Shown piece after piece: positions 20,687 through 32,671 of a stretch of DNA of 64,000 bases; position 1 is the first letter of the stretch, and each line of letters starts with the position of its first letter. The translations under genes and the position numbers were made by a program. This stretch comes from Hyphomicrobiales bacterium (lineage in GTDB: Bacteria > Pseudomonadota > Alphaproteobacteria > Rhizobiales > Rhizobiaceae). The notes beneath the pieces were generated by a model, which did not search any database, had not been told where the DNA came from, and saw nothing but the letters and a program-made list of their open reading frames with translations. The stretch spans positions 455,855-519,854 of the forward strand of contig UCMT01000005.1 of NCBI GenBank assembly GCA_900473795.1. The letters are read 5' to 3'.

Positions 20687-22123
20687 ATGCCTGCCAGAAG
20701 AAGCATTGCCCAACAAACACCAAAGGCCAGCAAGACTTCAAAAATTCCCCCCGCATTGCAATCCGCCCGAGGCGTCAAGACCTGGAAGGAAGCCACAGAC
20801 TGGCTGAAAATCCGTGGTATCGAGGATATCGAGTGCATCACGCCCGACATCGCCGGCGTTCCGCGCGGCAAGATGATGCCGTCTTCGAAATTTACGTCCA
20901 ACACGTCGCTCGCCCTGCCCTCGGCGATCTATCGTCATACGATTTCCGGCGAATATCCCGAGGAGACCGGCAACTTCCGTTATGATTCCCGTGACAGCGA
21001 CATCAAGCTGGTTCCGGACCTTTCGACGCTGTCGGTCGTCCCATGGGAAACGGATCCGACGGCGCAAGTCATCTGCGACATCGCTGGGTCGAAGGGCGAG
21101 AATGTACCCTATACGCCACGCAACGTACTGAAGCATGTGCTGGACCTCTACCACAAGAAAGGCTGGAAGCCGGTGGTGGCGCCGGAAATCGAATTCTATC
21201 TGGTCGCCAAGAACGAAGACCCCGATTATCCGCTGAAACCGCCGACAGGGCGCTCAGGCCGCGCGATCCTCAGCGGACAGGGATACTCCATCGCCGGGGT
21301 CAACGAATTCGACGAACTGATCGACGACATCTACCATTTCTCGGAAAAGCAGGGGTTGGAGATCGACACGCTGATCCATGAGGAAGGGCCGGCGCAGCTG
21401 GAAATCAACCTTCGCCATGGCGACCCGATCGAACTGGCAGACCAGGTGTTCCTGTTCAAGCGGACGATCCGCGAAGCGGCGCTGAAACACGGCATCTACG
21501 CCACCTTCATGGCCAAACCGATGCAGGGTCAAGCGGGTTCTGCGATGCACATCCATCAGTCGGTCATCGAGATCAACACGGGCCGCAACCTGTTCTCCAA
21601 CGCCGATGGCTCTGCGTCTAAGGAATTCTTCTCCTTCATCGGCGGCATGCAGAAATATATCCCGAAGGCACTGTCGATGATGGCGCCCTATGTGAACTCC
21701 TATCGCCGCCTCACGCCCGATATGTCGGCGCCGGTCAACAACGCCTGGGGATACGACAACCGCACCACGGCCTTCCGCGTGCCGGATTCGGAGCCGTCAG
21801 CGCGCCGCGTCGAAAACCGGCTGCCGAGCTCGGATGCCAACCCGTACCTCGCGCTCGCCGCCTCGCTCGGCTGCGGCTATCTCGGCATTTTGGAGGCGCT
21901 GGAACCATCTGCTCCGTCGGACGATACGGTCAATGACGGCACGATCGACCTGCCGCGCGGCCTGCTCGAGGCCGTTTCACTGCTCGAATCGGAACCGGCC
22001 TTCGCCGACGTCTTCAGCCCCGAATTCATCGCCATCTATGCCGGTGTGAAGCGTGGCGAGTTCGAAACCTTCATGCAGGTGATCAGCCCCTGGGAACGCG
22101 AATTCCTGCTTCTCAATGTCTGA
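20687..22123 (+). CDS. puuA: Glutamine synthetase family, probable gamma-glutamylputrescine synthetase
   Basis: 478 residues of the GlnA fold: beta-grasp N domain (about residues 45-135), then the catalytic domain with PEIEFYLV, the metal ligand segment GPAQLEINLRHGDP, the ATP/glutamate loop QGQAGSAMHIHQS and NRLPSSDANPYLALAASLG. The PuuA-type assignment (ligating glutamate to putrescine) rests on the neighbouring PuuB-like oxidase and nearby Pot importer; the sequence alone shows only a non-housekeeping GS-like enzyme. It has a 35-residue basic N-terminal extension and a weak ribosome site, so the true start is uncertain. puuB follows after 17 bases. Confidence 0.82.
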   Translation: MPARRSIAQQTPKASKTSKIPPALQSARGVKTWKEATDWLKIRGIEDIECITPDIAGVPRGKMMPSSKFTSNTSLALPSAIYRHTISGEYPEETGNFRYDSRDSDIKLVPDLSTLSVVPWETDPTAQVICDIAGSKGENVPYTPRNVLKHVLDLYHKKGWKPVVAPEIEFYLVAKNEDPDYPLKPPTGRSGRAILSGQGYSIAGVNEFDELIDDIYHFSEKQGLEIDTLIHEEGPAQLEINLRHGDPIELADQVFLFKRTIREAALKHGIYATFMAKPMQGQAGSAMHIHQSVIEINTGRNLFSNADGSASKEFFSFIGGMQKYIPKALSMMAPYVNSYRRLTPDMSAPVNNAWGYDNRTTAFRVPDSEPSARRVENRLPSSDANPYLALAASLGCGYLGILEALEPSAPSDDTVNDGTIDLPRGLLEAVSLLESEPAFADVFSPEFIAIYAGVKRGEFETFMQVISPWEREFLLLNV

Positions 22124-22140
22124 GCGGAAAGGTTAAGGCC

Positions 22141-23427
22141 ATGCCTTGGCAAAGCCCGATCTCGCCGGGGATCTCCTGGTATGAAGACAGCGTGCCGGAG
22201 CGGCCGGAATATCCGGCGCTGTCCGGTTCGGTCGAAACCGACGTCGCGATTGTCGGTGGCGGTTTCACCGGACTGCAGGCCGCCTACAATCTCGCCCTGA
22301 AGGGGGTTCGCGTCACGCTGGTCGACGCCTGCCGCTTCGGCGACGGGGCCTCCGGCCGCAATGGCGGGCAGCTCGGAACCGGCCAACGCTGGTCGCCGGA
22401 GGAGCTTGAGGATTCGCTTGGTTTCGACCGTTCGAAGGCTTTGTTCGACCTCGCCGAGGACGCCAAGAAACACCTTCTCGCCTTTGCGTCCACGCATGGC
22501 ATCGACATCGAATATGTTCCAGGCCAGCTCAACGTCTCTCACAAGAAAAGCCTCGAAAAGGATTACCGCGACAGCGTCGAGATCGCCGCGTCCCGCTACG
22601 GCTATCCACATCAAAGCTTTATGGATCGCGACGAAACCGTCGCCCGGCTGGGGTCGAAGCGCTACCTCTTCGGTATCCGCGACACCGGCACCGGGCATAT
22701 CCAGCCGATGAAGCTCCTCGTCGGCCTGGCGAAGCAGGCAGCGTTGGCCGGCGCCTCGCTGCATGAGAAGACCAAAGCCCTGAAAATCAGCCACAACAGT
22801 GGCCGGATCATCATCGAAACCGACAGGGGCAATATCCGCGCGGACAGGGCGTTGATCGCCTGCAATGGTTATATCGGCAATCTCGAGCCGGTGACGGCAC
22901 GGCATGTGATGCCGATCCGCTCCTTCATCGGCGCGACAAAAGTCCTCAGCGATTTCCCGGACGTGCTGCCCGGCGGCGAGGCCGTTGCCGATTCGCGCTT
23001 CGTCGTGCGCTATTTCCGCAAATCCAAGGATGGCCGTCTGCTGTTTGGCGGGCGCGAGGCCTATACCGCCGACAATCCGCGCGATATCACCGACCATATC
23101 CGCCGCCAGATCGCGGAAATCTACCCGTCGCTGGCCAGCATCGACATAACCCATGCCTGGGGCGGCTCGGTCGGCATCACCCTGCTGCGACAGCCCTTCG
23201 TGCGCGAAGTCATGCCCGGCGTCACCTCGATCGGCGGCTATTCCGGCCATGGCGTCATGCTGTCAAACTATTGTGGCAAGCTCTATGCCGACCTCGTGAC
23301 CGGCAACCGGTCGGACCTCGATCTTTTCCGGGACCTGAACATTCCGGCCTTCCCGGGCGGCACGCGGTTCCGTTCCGTGCTTTTGTTCCTCGCGCTGAGC
23401 TGGTATGCCTTGCGCGATAAATTCTAA
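22141..23427 (+). CDS. puuB: FAD-dependent oxidase, probable gamma-glutamylputrescine oxidase
   Basis: 428 residues of the DAO/OrdL family. FAD-binding motif VAIVGGGFTGLQAAYNLALKG near residues 36-56, then DGASGRNGGQLGTGQRW, the ASGRNGG flavin-contact typical of PuuB/OrdL, and a C-terminal GYSGHGVMLSNYCGK. It would oxidise gamma-glutamylputrescine to the aldehyde with release of ammonia and peroxide. It lies 17 bases after puuA on the same strand. The aldehyde dehydrogenase and hydrolase that finish the pathway are not in the window. Confidence 0.85.
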   Translation: MPWQSPISPGISWYEDSVPERPEYPALSGSVETDVAIVGGGFTGLQAAYNLALKGVRVTLVDACRFGDGASGRNGGQLGTGQRWSPEELEDSLGFDRSKALFDLAEDAKKHLLAFASTHGIDIEYVPGQLNVSHKKSLEKDYRDSVEIAASRYGYPHQSFMDRDETVARLGSKRYLFGIRDTGTGHIQPMKLLVGLAKQAALAGASLHEKTKALKISHNSGRIIIETDRGNIRADRALIACNGYIGNLEPVTARHVMPIRSFIGATKVLSDFPDVLPGGEAVADSRFVVRYFRKSKDGRLLFGGREAYTADNPRDITDHIRRQIAEIYPSLASIDITHAWGGSVGITLLRQPFVREVMPGVTSIGGYSGHGVMLSNYCGKLYADLVTGNRSDLDLFRDLNIPAFPGGTRFRSVLLFLALSWYALRDKF

Positions 23428-23522
23428 AAGCCGTGCCGTGTCATTTTATTGCATCGCACCCTAGCGCTTTTAAATCGATTAGATTATAAGCTCCCCAGAC
23501 CTGAACGAGATCGAGATTTCTC

Positions 23523-24998
23523 ATGAGCAGCCAGATCATCCCTGTGGAACCCTTTGACTATGTGGTTTTCGGAGGCACCGGCGACCTTGCCGAGCGCAAG
23601 TTGCTTCCGGCCTTGTATCATCGTCAGCTGGACGGCCAACTGAGCGATCCGACCCGCATCATCGGCGCGTCGCGCAGCGTGCTCAGCCACGAGGAATACC
23701 GGAAATTCGCCCAGGACGCCCTCAAGGAGCATCTCAAGCAGGGCGAATATGACGAGGCACAGGTCAAGATTTTCACAGACCGCCTCTTCTACGTTCCAGT
23801 CGACGCCAAATCGGATGATGGCTGGGACCAGTTGAAGCACCTGCTGGACGAAGGCAAGGACCGGGTCCGCGCCTTTTATCTCGCCGTCGCACCAGCCATC
23901 TTCGGCGACATCTCGGAAAAGATTCGTGACCACAAGCTGATCACCAAGACGACGCGCATCGTCGTCGAAAAGCCGATCGGTCGCGACCTTGCTTCCGCGC
24001 TCGAACTCAACGACACGATCGGCAAGGTCTTCAAGGAAGAGCAGATCTTCCGTATCGATCATTATCTCGGCAAGGAAACCGTGCAGAACCTCATGGCGCT
24101 GCGCTTTGCCAACACGCTTTACGAACCGCTGTGGAATTCCTCCTATATCGATCACGTGCAGATCACGGTGGCTGAGTCCGTCGGGCTTGAGAGCCGCGCG
24201 GGCTATTACGACAAGGCCGGTGCGCTCCGCGACATGGTGCAGAACCATATCCTGCAGCTTCTCTGCCTTGTCGCCATGGAGGTGCCGCCATCGATGAACG
24301 CGGAAGCCGTGCGCGATGAAAAGCTGAAGGTGCTGCGCGCGCTGAAACCGATCACCCCCAGCAATGTCGAAAGACTGACGGTGCGCGGCCAGTACAAGGC
24401 GGGCGCCTCCGCCGGCGGCGCGGTCAAGGGTTATCTCGAGGAGCTTGAAGGCGGCGTCTCCAACACGGAGACCTTCGTCGCCATCAAGGCCGAGATCGGC
24501 AACTGGCGCTGGGCGGGCGTTCCCTTCTATATCCGCACCGGCAAGCGTATGGCGGGCCGCATGTCGGAAATCGTCGTCAGCTTCAAACCGATCCCGCACT
24601 CGATCTTCGACGAGGCAGCCGGCCGCATCGCCGCCAACCAGCTGATCATCCGCCTGCAACCGGACGAAGGCGTCAAGCAGTCGCTGATGATCAAAGACCC
24701 CGGTCCGGGCGGCATGCGTCTGCGCAACGTTTCGCTCGACATGACCTTCGCGGAAGCCTTCAATGCCCGCAGCGCCGATGCCTATGAGCGCCTGCTGCTC
24801 GATGTCGTGCGCAACAACCAGACGCTGTTCATGCGCCGCGACGAGGTCGAGGCTGCATGGAAGTGGGTCGATCCGATCCTGAAGTCCTGGGAAGCCGTTG
24901 GCCAGCCGGTTCAGGCCTATACAGCCGGCACCTGGGGTCCGAGCCAGGCGATCGCGCTGATCGAGCGAGACGGCCGTACCTGGCATGAAGTGATCTGA
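23523..24998 (+). CDS. zwf: Glucose-6-phosphate 1-dehydrogenase
   Basis: Oxidises glucose-6-phosphate to 6-phosphogluconolactone with NADP. 491 residues, normal length. The N-terminal Rossmann motif is VFGGTGDLAERKLLPAL (residues 13-29) and the active-site signature is RIDHYLGKETVQN (about 178-190, with the catalytic His and Lys). It is first in zwf-pgl-edd, the Entner-Doudoroff entry route that rhizobia use in place of a complete Embden-Meyerhof pathway. The promoter lies in the 95-base AT-rich gap after puuB. Confidence 0.97.
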   Translation: MSSQIIPVEPFDYVVFGGTGDLAERKLLPALYHRQLDGQLSDPTRIIGASRSVLSHEEYRKFAQDALKEHLKQGEYDEAQVKIFTDRLFYVPVDAKSDDGWDQLKHLLDEGKDRVRAFYLAVAPAIFGDISEKIRDHKLITKTTRIVVEKPIGRDLASALELNDTIGKVFKEEQIFRIDHYLGKETVQNLMALRFANTLYEPLWNSSYIDHVQITVAESVGLESRAGYYDKAGALRDMVQNHILQLLCLVAMEVPPSMNAEAVRDEKLKVLRALKPITPSNVERLTVRGQYKAGASAGGAVKGYLEELEGGVSNTETFVAIKAEIGNWRWAGVPFYIRTGKRMAGRMSEIVVSFKPIPHSIFDEAAGRIAANQLIIRLQPDEGVKQSLMIKDPGPGGMRLRNVSLDMTFAEAFNARSADAYERLLLDVVRNNQTLFMRRDEVEAAWKWVDPILKSWEAVGQPVQAYTAGTWGPSQAIALIERDGRTWHEVI

Positions 24999-25008
24999 GG
25001 GCAAAGGC

Positions 25009-25707
25009 ATGACGGCTGCGATGCATGTTTTCGATAGCAGTGCCGCCCTTGCCGAAGGGCTGGCCGGCTCCGTGGCCGCGGTGCTCTCCGCGGCCATCGC
25101 CACGCGCGGGCAAGCCTGCATCGCCGTCTCCGGCGGTTCAACGCCGAAGGCCTTCTTCAAGGCGCTCTCCGGCAAGCCGATCGAATGGTCCAAAGTAATC
25201 GTAACGCTGGTGGACGAGCGTTTCGTTGCTCCCGACAGCGACCGCTCCAACGAGAAACTCGTTCGCGACAATTTGCTGATCGATGCCGCCGCCGCCGCCA
25301 AGCTCGAGCCGCTCTACTATCCGGCGCCGACCGCGGAAGACGCGGCTGCCGCTGCAGCAAAGCAGACGGCCGCCATCGGCTGTCCCTTCGATGTCGCCGT
25401 CCTCGGCATGGGCGGCGACGGCCATACCGCTTCCTTCTTTCCCGGCGGTTCGCGCCTCTCAGAGGCGCTCGACCCCGCCACGCCGCGCGGCGTGATGACG
25501 ATGGAAGCCGAAGGCGCTGGCGAGCCGCGCCTGACATTCACATTCTCCAGCCTTCAGGACGCACGGTTTCTCGTGCTCCATATCGAAGGCAACGGCAAGA
25601 AGGAGGTTCTTGCCAAGGCAGAAGCGCCCGGCGACGAGGCGGAGATGCCGATCCGGGCAATATTGCGCCGGGCCTCGTCTCCGCTTCAGGTTTACTGGGC
25701 ACCATAA
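25009..25707 (+). CDS. pgl: 6-phosphogluconolactonase
   Basis: Hydrolyses 6-phosphogluconolactone. 232 residues with the NagB-fold motifs IAVSGGSTPKAFF, VTLVDERFV and GMGGDGHTASFFPG. It starts 10 bases after the zwf stop, within the same operon. A second ATG four codons in (MHVFDSS) is a minor alternative. Confidence 0.95.
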   Translation: MTAAMHVFDSSAALAEGLAGSVAAVLSAAIATRGQACIAVSGGSTPKAFFKALSGKPIEWSKVIVTLVDERFVAPDSDRSNEKLVRDNLLIDAAAAAKLEPLYYPAPTAEDAAAAAAKQTAAIGCPFDVAVLGMGGDGHTASFFPGGSRLSEALDPATPRGVMTMEAEGAGEPRLTFTFSSLQDARFLVLHIEGNGKKEVLAKAEAPGDEAEMPIRAILRRASSPLQVYWAP

Positions 25708-25714
25708 AGCCAGG

Positions 25715-25737
25715 ATCCGGGGCCCCAAGACCCGGAT
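25715..25737 (+). other. Hairpin between pgl and edd
   Basis: ATCCGGG / CCCGGAT with a 9-base loop, directly after pgl. It lacks a T-run, so it is an mRNA processing or stabilising element rather than a terminator. The 84-base pgl-edd gap is the only sizeable one in the operon. Confidence 0.45.
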
Positions 25738-25791
25738 AACCGCAACCATGCTGACTAGAGGAGTCACGAGGACTCCGGAACAGGATATGTC

Positions 25792-27612
<1,821 letters not shown>

Positions 27613-27620
27613 TAAGCGGG

Positions 27621-27650
27621 AGCCCTCGGTATCAAACCGGGGGCTTTCCT
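27621..27650 (+). terminator. Terminator of the zwf-pgl-edd operon
   Basis: AGCCCTCGGT (27621-27630) pairs with ACCGGGGGCT (27636-27645) with one G-T wobble and a 5-base loop, then TTCCTCTCC. It lies eight bases after the edd stop and may also end the convergent GFA-family gene. Confidence 0.7.
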
Positions 27651-27663
27651 CTCCAGACCTTGA

Positions 27664-28029
27664 TCAGGGCAGCGGACCCGGATGCATGTCGCTGCGGCCG
27701 TCATAACGCTCGATCTGCAAGTCGAAAATGTCGATACCTTCGATGCAACGGGCATTAATCGACACGCGCTCGCCGGGGTAGCCGGTGCGCATCAGGGCAA
27801 CGCCGCATGTCGGACAGAAATGATGGCCTTCGGTGACGCAGCGCCAGACATAGGTGGACATGCGTCGCCGTTCGCTCAGCAGCGTTACCTTGTTGGCGGG
27901 AACCTTCCAGTGGAGAAAGCCAGAGCGCCGGCAGGTCGAACAATTGCATTCGATCAGCTCGGAAATCTCTTCATCGACTTCAAGGCAGATATCGCCGCAA
28001 TGACAGGATAGGCGATAGGGTCGTTCCAT
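27664..28029 (-). CDS. GFA-family zinc-binding protein
   Basis: 121 residues with the cysteine pattern of the glutathione-dependent formaldehyde-activating fold: CHCGDI (residues 9-14), CNCSTCRR (about 29-36) and CPTCGVAL (about 72-79). The fold binds two zinc ions; most members are not shown to act on formaldehyde, so only the family is claimed. It is convergent with edd and sits upstream of the PilZ-like gene in no obvious operon. Confidence 0.85.
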   Translation of the reverse strand: MERPYRLSCHCGDICLEVDEEISELIECNCSTCRRSGFLHWKVPANKVTLLSERRRMSTYVWRCVTEGHHFCPTCGVALMRTGYPGERVSINARCIEGIDIFDLQIERYDGRSDMHPGPLP

Positions 28030-28129
28030 CGGTGATCATCCCGCTTTGCCGTGTCCGATGCCTATCAATCCGCCTCTTGCGAGCAGAGTCAAGCGCGCCG
28101 TACCCGACATTCAATCGGGATGAGAATCA

Positions 28130-28537
28130 TCAGCCATAGATGTCAAGAACCCGGTTCCGGTGGTTGGGATGGGTGCTGTAGACAAAAATGCGGTTGAGGT
28201 CGCGATCCGACATCAGGCGCAGGAAACGCGCTTCGACGAGATTGTTGGCGTGGATGCGCTTGACGATGCAGCCGATCATGCCGATGCGGGCGCCCGGAAT
28301 ATCGAGATAGAAGTTCTGGGGCAGCTTGAACTGCGTGGCGATGCCGATGACCGCGCTGCTTTTTGAGATCTGCAGCAATTCGCAGCGGCGCGAGGATAGG
28401 TTGAGCATACCGTTTTCGGTATATTCTATACGTGCCTCGTTGCGCGTTTCCTCCATCGGGAAGTTGGCCTCCCGGTCGTACATAAAGGATTCTTCGCGGC
28501 TGAGATATGTCGGTCTCTCGGATGCCTGTCCCCGCAT
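28130..28537 (-). CDS. PilZ-like small protein
   Basis: 135 residues from ATG 28537, which has AGGAGAGAAG upstream; a longer frame to 28630 would cover the agl terminator region and is rejected. The core (about residues 25-115) has an alternating beta pattern (GMLNLSSRRCELLQISKSSA, then FYLDIPGARIGMIGCIVKRI) like the PilZ fold, but the RxxxR and D/NxSxxG di-GMP ligands are only partly matched (TRNEAR, SKSSAVIG). Cyclic-di-GMP binding is therefore possible but not shown. Confidence 0.6.
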   Translation of the reverse strand: MRGQASERPTYLSREESFMYDREANFPMEETRNEARIEYTENGMLNLSSRRCELLQISKSSAVIGIATQFKLPQNFYLDIPGARIGMIGCIVKRIHANNLVEARFLRLMSDRDLNRIFVYSTHPNHRNRVLDIYG

Positions 28538-28627
28538 CACTTCTCTCCTCTGCCGTGTTTTCCAACACATTAGCAGCGGAGATTTTAACAGAGTGTGAGC
28601 CGGGGCTGGAATTCGTATTGGTTGCAA

Positions 28628-28661
28628 CAAAATCCGGCCGAAACGGAGATCCGGACGGATT
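28628..28661 (-). terminator. Terminator of the agl operon
   Basis: On the minus strand AATCCGTCCGG (28661-28651) pairs, with one mismatch, with CGGCCGGATT (28640-28631), followed by TTGTTG. It lies about 20 bases after the aglK stop. Confidence 0.5.
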
Positions 28662-28681
28662 CGTTGAATGTCCTGCGGAAC

Positions 28682-29770
<1,089 letters not shown>

Positions 29771-29829
29771 GTCATCCTCCCCTTCCTTCTCTCATTTTAT
29801 CGGCACCCGCGGATGCCGGCTTGATCCGA

Positions 29830-31494
29830 TTAATCGACACGGGCGAAAAAGCCGCTCCAGGCCGGTAGCGTGATCTTGTCGTCGCCCAGATGCGTTTCGA
29901 AACCGTGGCCTTCGAGCACTTCGAGCTTTTCGACCGGGCGGTCGACGGTTGTCGCCTCGCCGCTCACATTGAACAGGCACAGGATCGTCTCGTTGCCGAA
30001 CTTGCGCTCGAAACCGAGCACAGGCGCCTCATAGGGGCGGAACGCGATCTCTCCCTTTGCGAAGGCCGGATATTGTTTGCGGAATGCCAGGAACCGCCGA
30101 TAGTGGTTGAGCACCGAGCGCTGATCCGTCTGCTGCACCGAGACGGCGCGGGCGAGATGCTCCTGCGGCACCGGCAGCCACGGTTTGCCGTCGCCGAAAC
30201 CGCCATTGACGGCGCTGCCATCCCAGACCATTGGCGTACGGCAGCCGTCGCGGCCCTTGAAATCCGGCCAGAACTGGATGCCGTAGGGATCCTGCAGGTC
30301 CTCGAAAGCAAGGTCTGCCTCGGTCAGGCCGAGTTCCTCGCCCTGGTAGATGCAGACGGAGCCGCGCAAGGTCATCAACAGGCTGGCAAGAAACTTCGCA
30401 TGCGCTTCGTGATCGCTGATGCCGAGGCTCCAGCGGCTGACATGGCGGACAACATCATGGTTTGAAAACGCCCAGCAGGCCCAACCTTCCGGCGCCGCCT
30501 TGGCAAAATCATGCAGTACCTGCGCAACACCTGCCGGCGTCAGCGGATCGGGCGCCAGGAATTCGAAGGCGTAGCACATATGCATCTTGTCGTTGCCGGA
30601 CGTGTACTGGCCGGCGATCTCAAGACCGATCTGACTGTCTCCGACTTCGCCGACGGCGGCGATCGCCGGGTACTCGTCCATGACGGCGCGGAAGCGCTTC
30701 AGGAACTCCAGGTTTTCCGGCTGGTTCTTGTCGTAGAGATGTTCCTGATAGTTATACGGATTGACTGCCGGCGCCGTGTTGGCGTTGCGGCGTTCCGGCG
30801 CCAGCGCCGGATTGTCGCGCAGCCGCTTGTCGTGGAAATAGAAGTTGATCGTGTCCAGCCGGAAGCCGTCGACGCCGCGCTCCAGCCAGAAACGCTCGAC
30901 GGCAAGTAGCGCGTCCTGGACTTCCGGATTGTGCAGGTTGAGGTCCGGCTGCGAGGTCAGGAAGTTGTGCATGTAGTATTGCAGCCGCGTTGGGTCCCAC
31001 TGCCAGGCCGAGCCACCGAAGATGGACATCCAGTTGTTCGGCGGCGTGCCGTCGGGCTTGGAATCCGACCAGACATACCAGTCGGCCTTCGGGTTGAAAC
31101 GGCTGGAACGACTTTCGACGAACCAAGGGTGCTGGTCGGACGTATGCGAGAGCACGAGATCGATCATCACCCGGATGCCGAGGCGGTGCGCCTCGGCGAT
31201 CAGGTCGTCGAAATCGGAAAGCAGACCGAAGATCGGATCGACACCGTTGTAGTTCGACACGTCATAGCCGAAATCCTTCATCGGCGAGGTGAAGAACGGC
31301 GAAATCCAGATCGCGTCAACGCCCAACGACGCGACATGCGGCAGGCGGGCGGCGATGCCCTTCAGGTCACCAATGCCGTCGCCATTGGAGTCCTGGTAGG
31401 AGCGCGGATAGATCTGATAGATCACCGCGCCGCGCCACCAGTCGCGGTCGGCCGTCAGGGTGGAACCACCCGCCGGGGTCATGCTCATGTTCAT
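29830..31494 (-). CDS. aglA: Alpha-glucosidase, GH13 family
   Basis: 554 residues, cytoplasmic (no signal peptide), so it hydrolyses imported alpha-glucosides. GH13 regions are complete: DWWRGAVIYQIYPRSYQDSN, DLVLSHTS (region I), GFRLDTINFYF with the nucleophile Asp (region II), AVGEVGD with the acid Glu (region III) and FSNHDVVRH (region IV). The start has three nearby ATGs (31494, 31488, 31482); the first is taken. It is located between the permease and ATPase genes, as in the known agl operon. Confidence 0.94.
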   Translation of the reverse strand: MNMSMTPAGGSTLTADRDWWRGAVIYQIYPRSYQDSNGDGIGDLKGIAARLPHVASLGVDAIWISPFFTSPMKDFGYDVSNYNGVDPIFGLLSDFDDLIAEAHRLGIRVMIDLVLSHTSDQHPWFVESRSSRFNPKADWYVWSDSKPDGTPPNNWMSIFGGSAWQWDPTRLQYYMHNFLTSQPDLNLHNPEVQDALLAVERFWLERGVDGFRLDTINFYFHDKRLRDNPALAPERRNANTAPAVNPYNYQEHLYDKNQPENLEFLKRFRAVMDEYPAIAAVGEVGDSQIGLEIAGQYTSGNDKMHMCYAFEFLAPDPLTPAGVAQVLHDFAKAAPEGWACWAFSNHDVVRHVSRWSLGISDHEAHAKFLASLLMTLRGSVCIYQGEELGLTEADLAFEDLQDPYGIQFWPDFKGRDGCRTPMVWDGSAVNGGFGDGKPWLPVPQEHLARAVSVQQTDQRSVLNHYRRFLAFRKQYPAFAKGEIAFRPYEAPVLGFERKFGNETILCLFNVSGEATTVDRPVEKLEVLEGHGFETHLGDDKITLPAWSGFFARVD

Positions 31495-31521
31495 TTCAGT
31501 CCAATTCCCATTTTCAGAAGA

Positions 31522-32670
31522 TCAGCCGCCCTTGACCGAGCCCGCCAGCAGGCCGCGCACGAGGTAGCGCTGCAGGCTGAAGAAGACGATCAGGGGTACG
31601 ATGATGGTGATGAAGGCAGACGCCGTCAGGATTTCCCAGTTGCCGCCGCGCGAGCCGAGCAGGTTGACCAGGCGCCCGGTCAGGACAAGCGAATCGTTGC
31701 CTGTGCCGAGGAAGACCATGGCGACCAGCAGGTCGTTCCAGGTCCAGAGGAACTGGAAGATGGCAAAGGACGCAAGTGCAGGGAAGGAGAGCGGCAGGAT
31801 GATCTTGACGAAGATATCGAAGTCGCTGGCGCCATCCACACGGGCGGATTCCATGATTTCGCGCGGCAGCCCGGCCATGTAGTTGCGCAAGAGATAGATG
31901 GCGAGTGGCAGGCCGAAGCCCATATGCGCCAGCCATATGCCGACATAGGTCTTGGCCGGGACACCAAGGAAGGCTCCGACGCCGTTGTACAATTTCAGAA
32001 GCGGGATCAGCGACATCTGCAGCGGCACGACCAGAAGGCCGACCACGACGGCGATCAGGATCGCGCGGCCGGGGAACTTCATCCAGGCCAGCGCATAGGC
32101 CGCAAAAGCCGCGACGAGGATCGGAATGATCGTCGAGGGTATGGCGACCGTCAGCGAGTTGATGAAGGAAGCGCCGATGCCTTCCGCCCGCATGACTTCA
32201 ATATAGTTGTCGATGGTGAAGCGTGGCGGAACGGCTGCCGTATAGAAGATTCGCTGGCCGCGCGTGCCTTCCATCGCCTTGTCGGAGACAATTTCAAACG
32301 TACCGTCAGCCTGTACGGTGAGCTTTTCGCCATCGCTGAGATCCGCGGTCTGTCCCGGCTGGAATGCCACCGGTTCGCGGCTGTTGAAGCCGAAAGCGGA
32401 GACTTGGCCGGTCGACTGGCCTTCGAGCAAATTGCCGGAAATGACGAACTTGCCGTCCTTCTCCACCTGCTTGTCAGCGCCGGGCGCACGGTAGACGAGG
32501 CTCTGTGTCGAGGTCGAAAGAGCGGTCCACCAGCCCGAGACGGCGAGCTGGTCCTTGTCGCGAAGCGACGAGATCAACAGACCGGCGGTCGGCAGAGTCC
32601 AGAGCAGGACAAGCAGGATGACGGAGAGATGGACGACCCAGACGAGGGGAGAACGAGCAGAAGCGATCAT
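31522..32670 (-). CDS. aglG: Alpha-glucoside ABC transporter permease AglG
   Basis: 382 residues, MalG-like. TM1 is at residues 12-35; an unusual polar stretch of about 100 residues (about 45-150) follows before the second membrane segment, and the EAA loop (EIMESARVDGASDFDIFVKI) lies near residue 280. Ordinary MalG proteins are near 280-300 residues, so the extra periplasmic domain accounts for the excess. It starts one base after the aglF stop. Partner of AglF. Confidence 0.92.
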   Translation of the reverse strand: MIASARSPLVWVVHLSVILLVLLWTLPTAGLLISSLRDKDQLAVSGWWTALSTSTQSLVYRAPGADKQVEKDGKFVISGNLLEGQSTGQVSAFGFNSREPVAFQPGQTADLSDGEKLTVQADGTFEIVSDKAMEGTRGQRIFYTAAVPPRFTIDNYIEVMRAEGIGASFINSLTVAIPSTIIPILVAAFAAYALAWMKFPGRAILIAVVVGLLVVPLQMSLIPLLKLYNGVGAFLGVPAKTYVGIWLAHMGFGLPLAIYLLRNYMAGLPREIMESARVDGASDFDIFVKIILPLSFPALASFAIFQFLWTWNDLLVAMVFLGTGNDSLVLTGRLVNLLGSRGGNWEILTASAFITIIVPLIVFFSLQRYLVRGLLAGSVKGG

Positions 32671-32671
32671 C

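Noticed and set aside
23484..25301. 605-codon open frame opposite zwf-pgl
   Set aside because: It crosses two verified genes on the other strand and their intergenic gap and encodes no domain.
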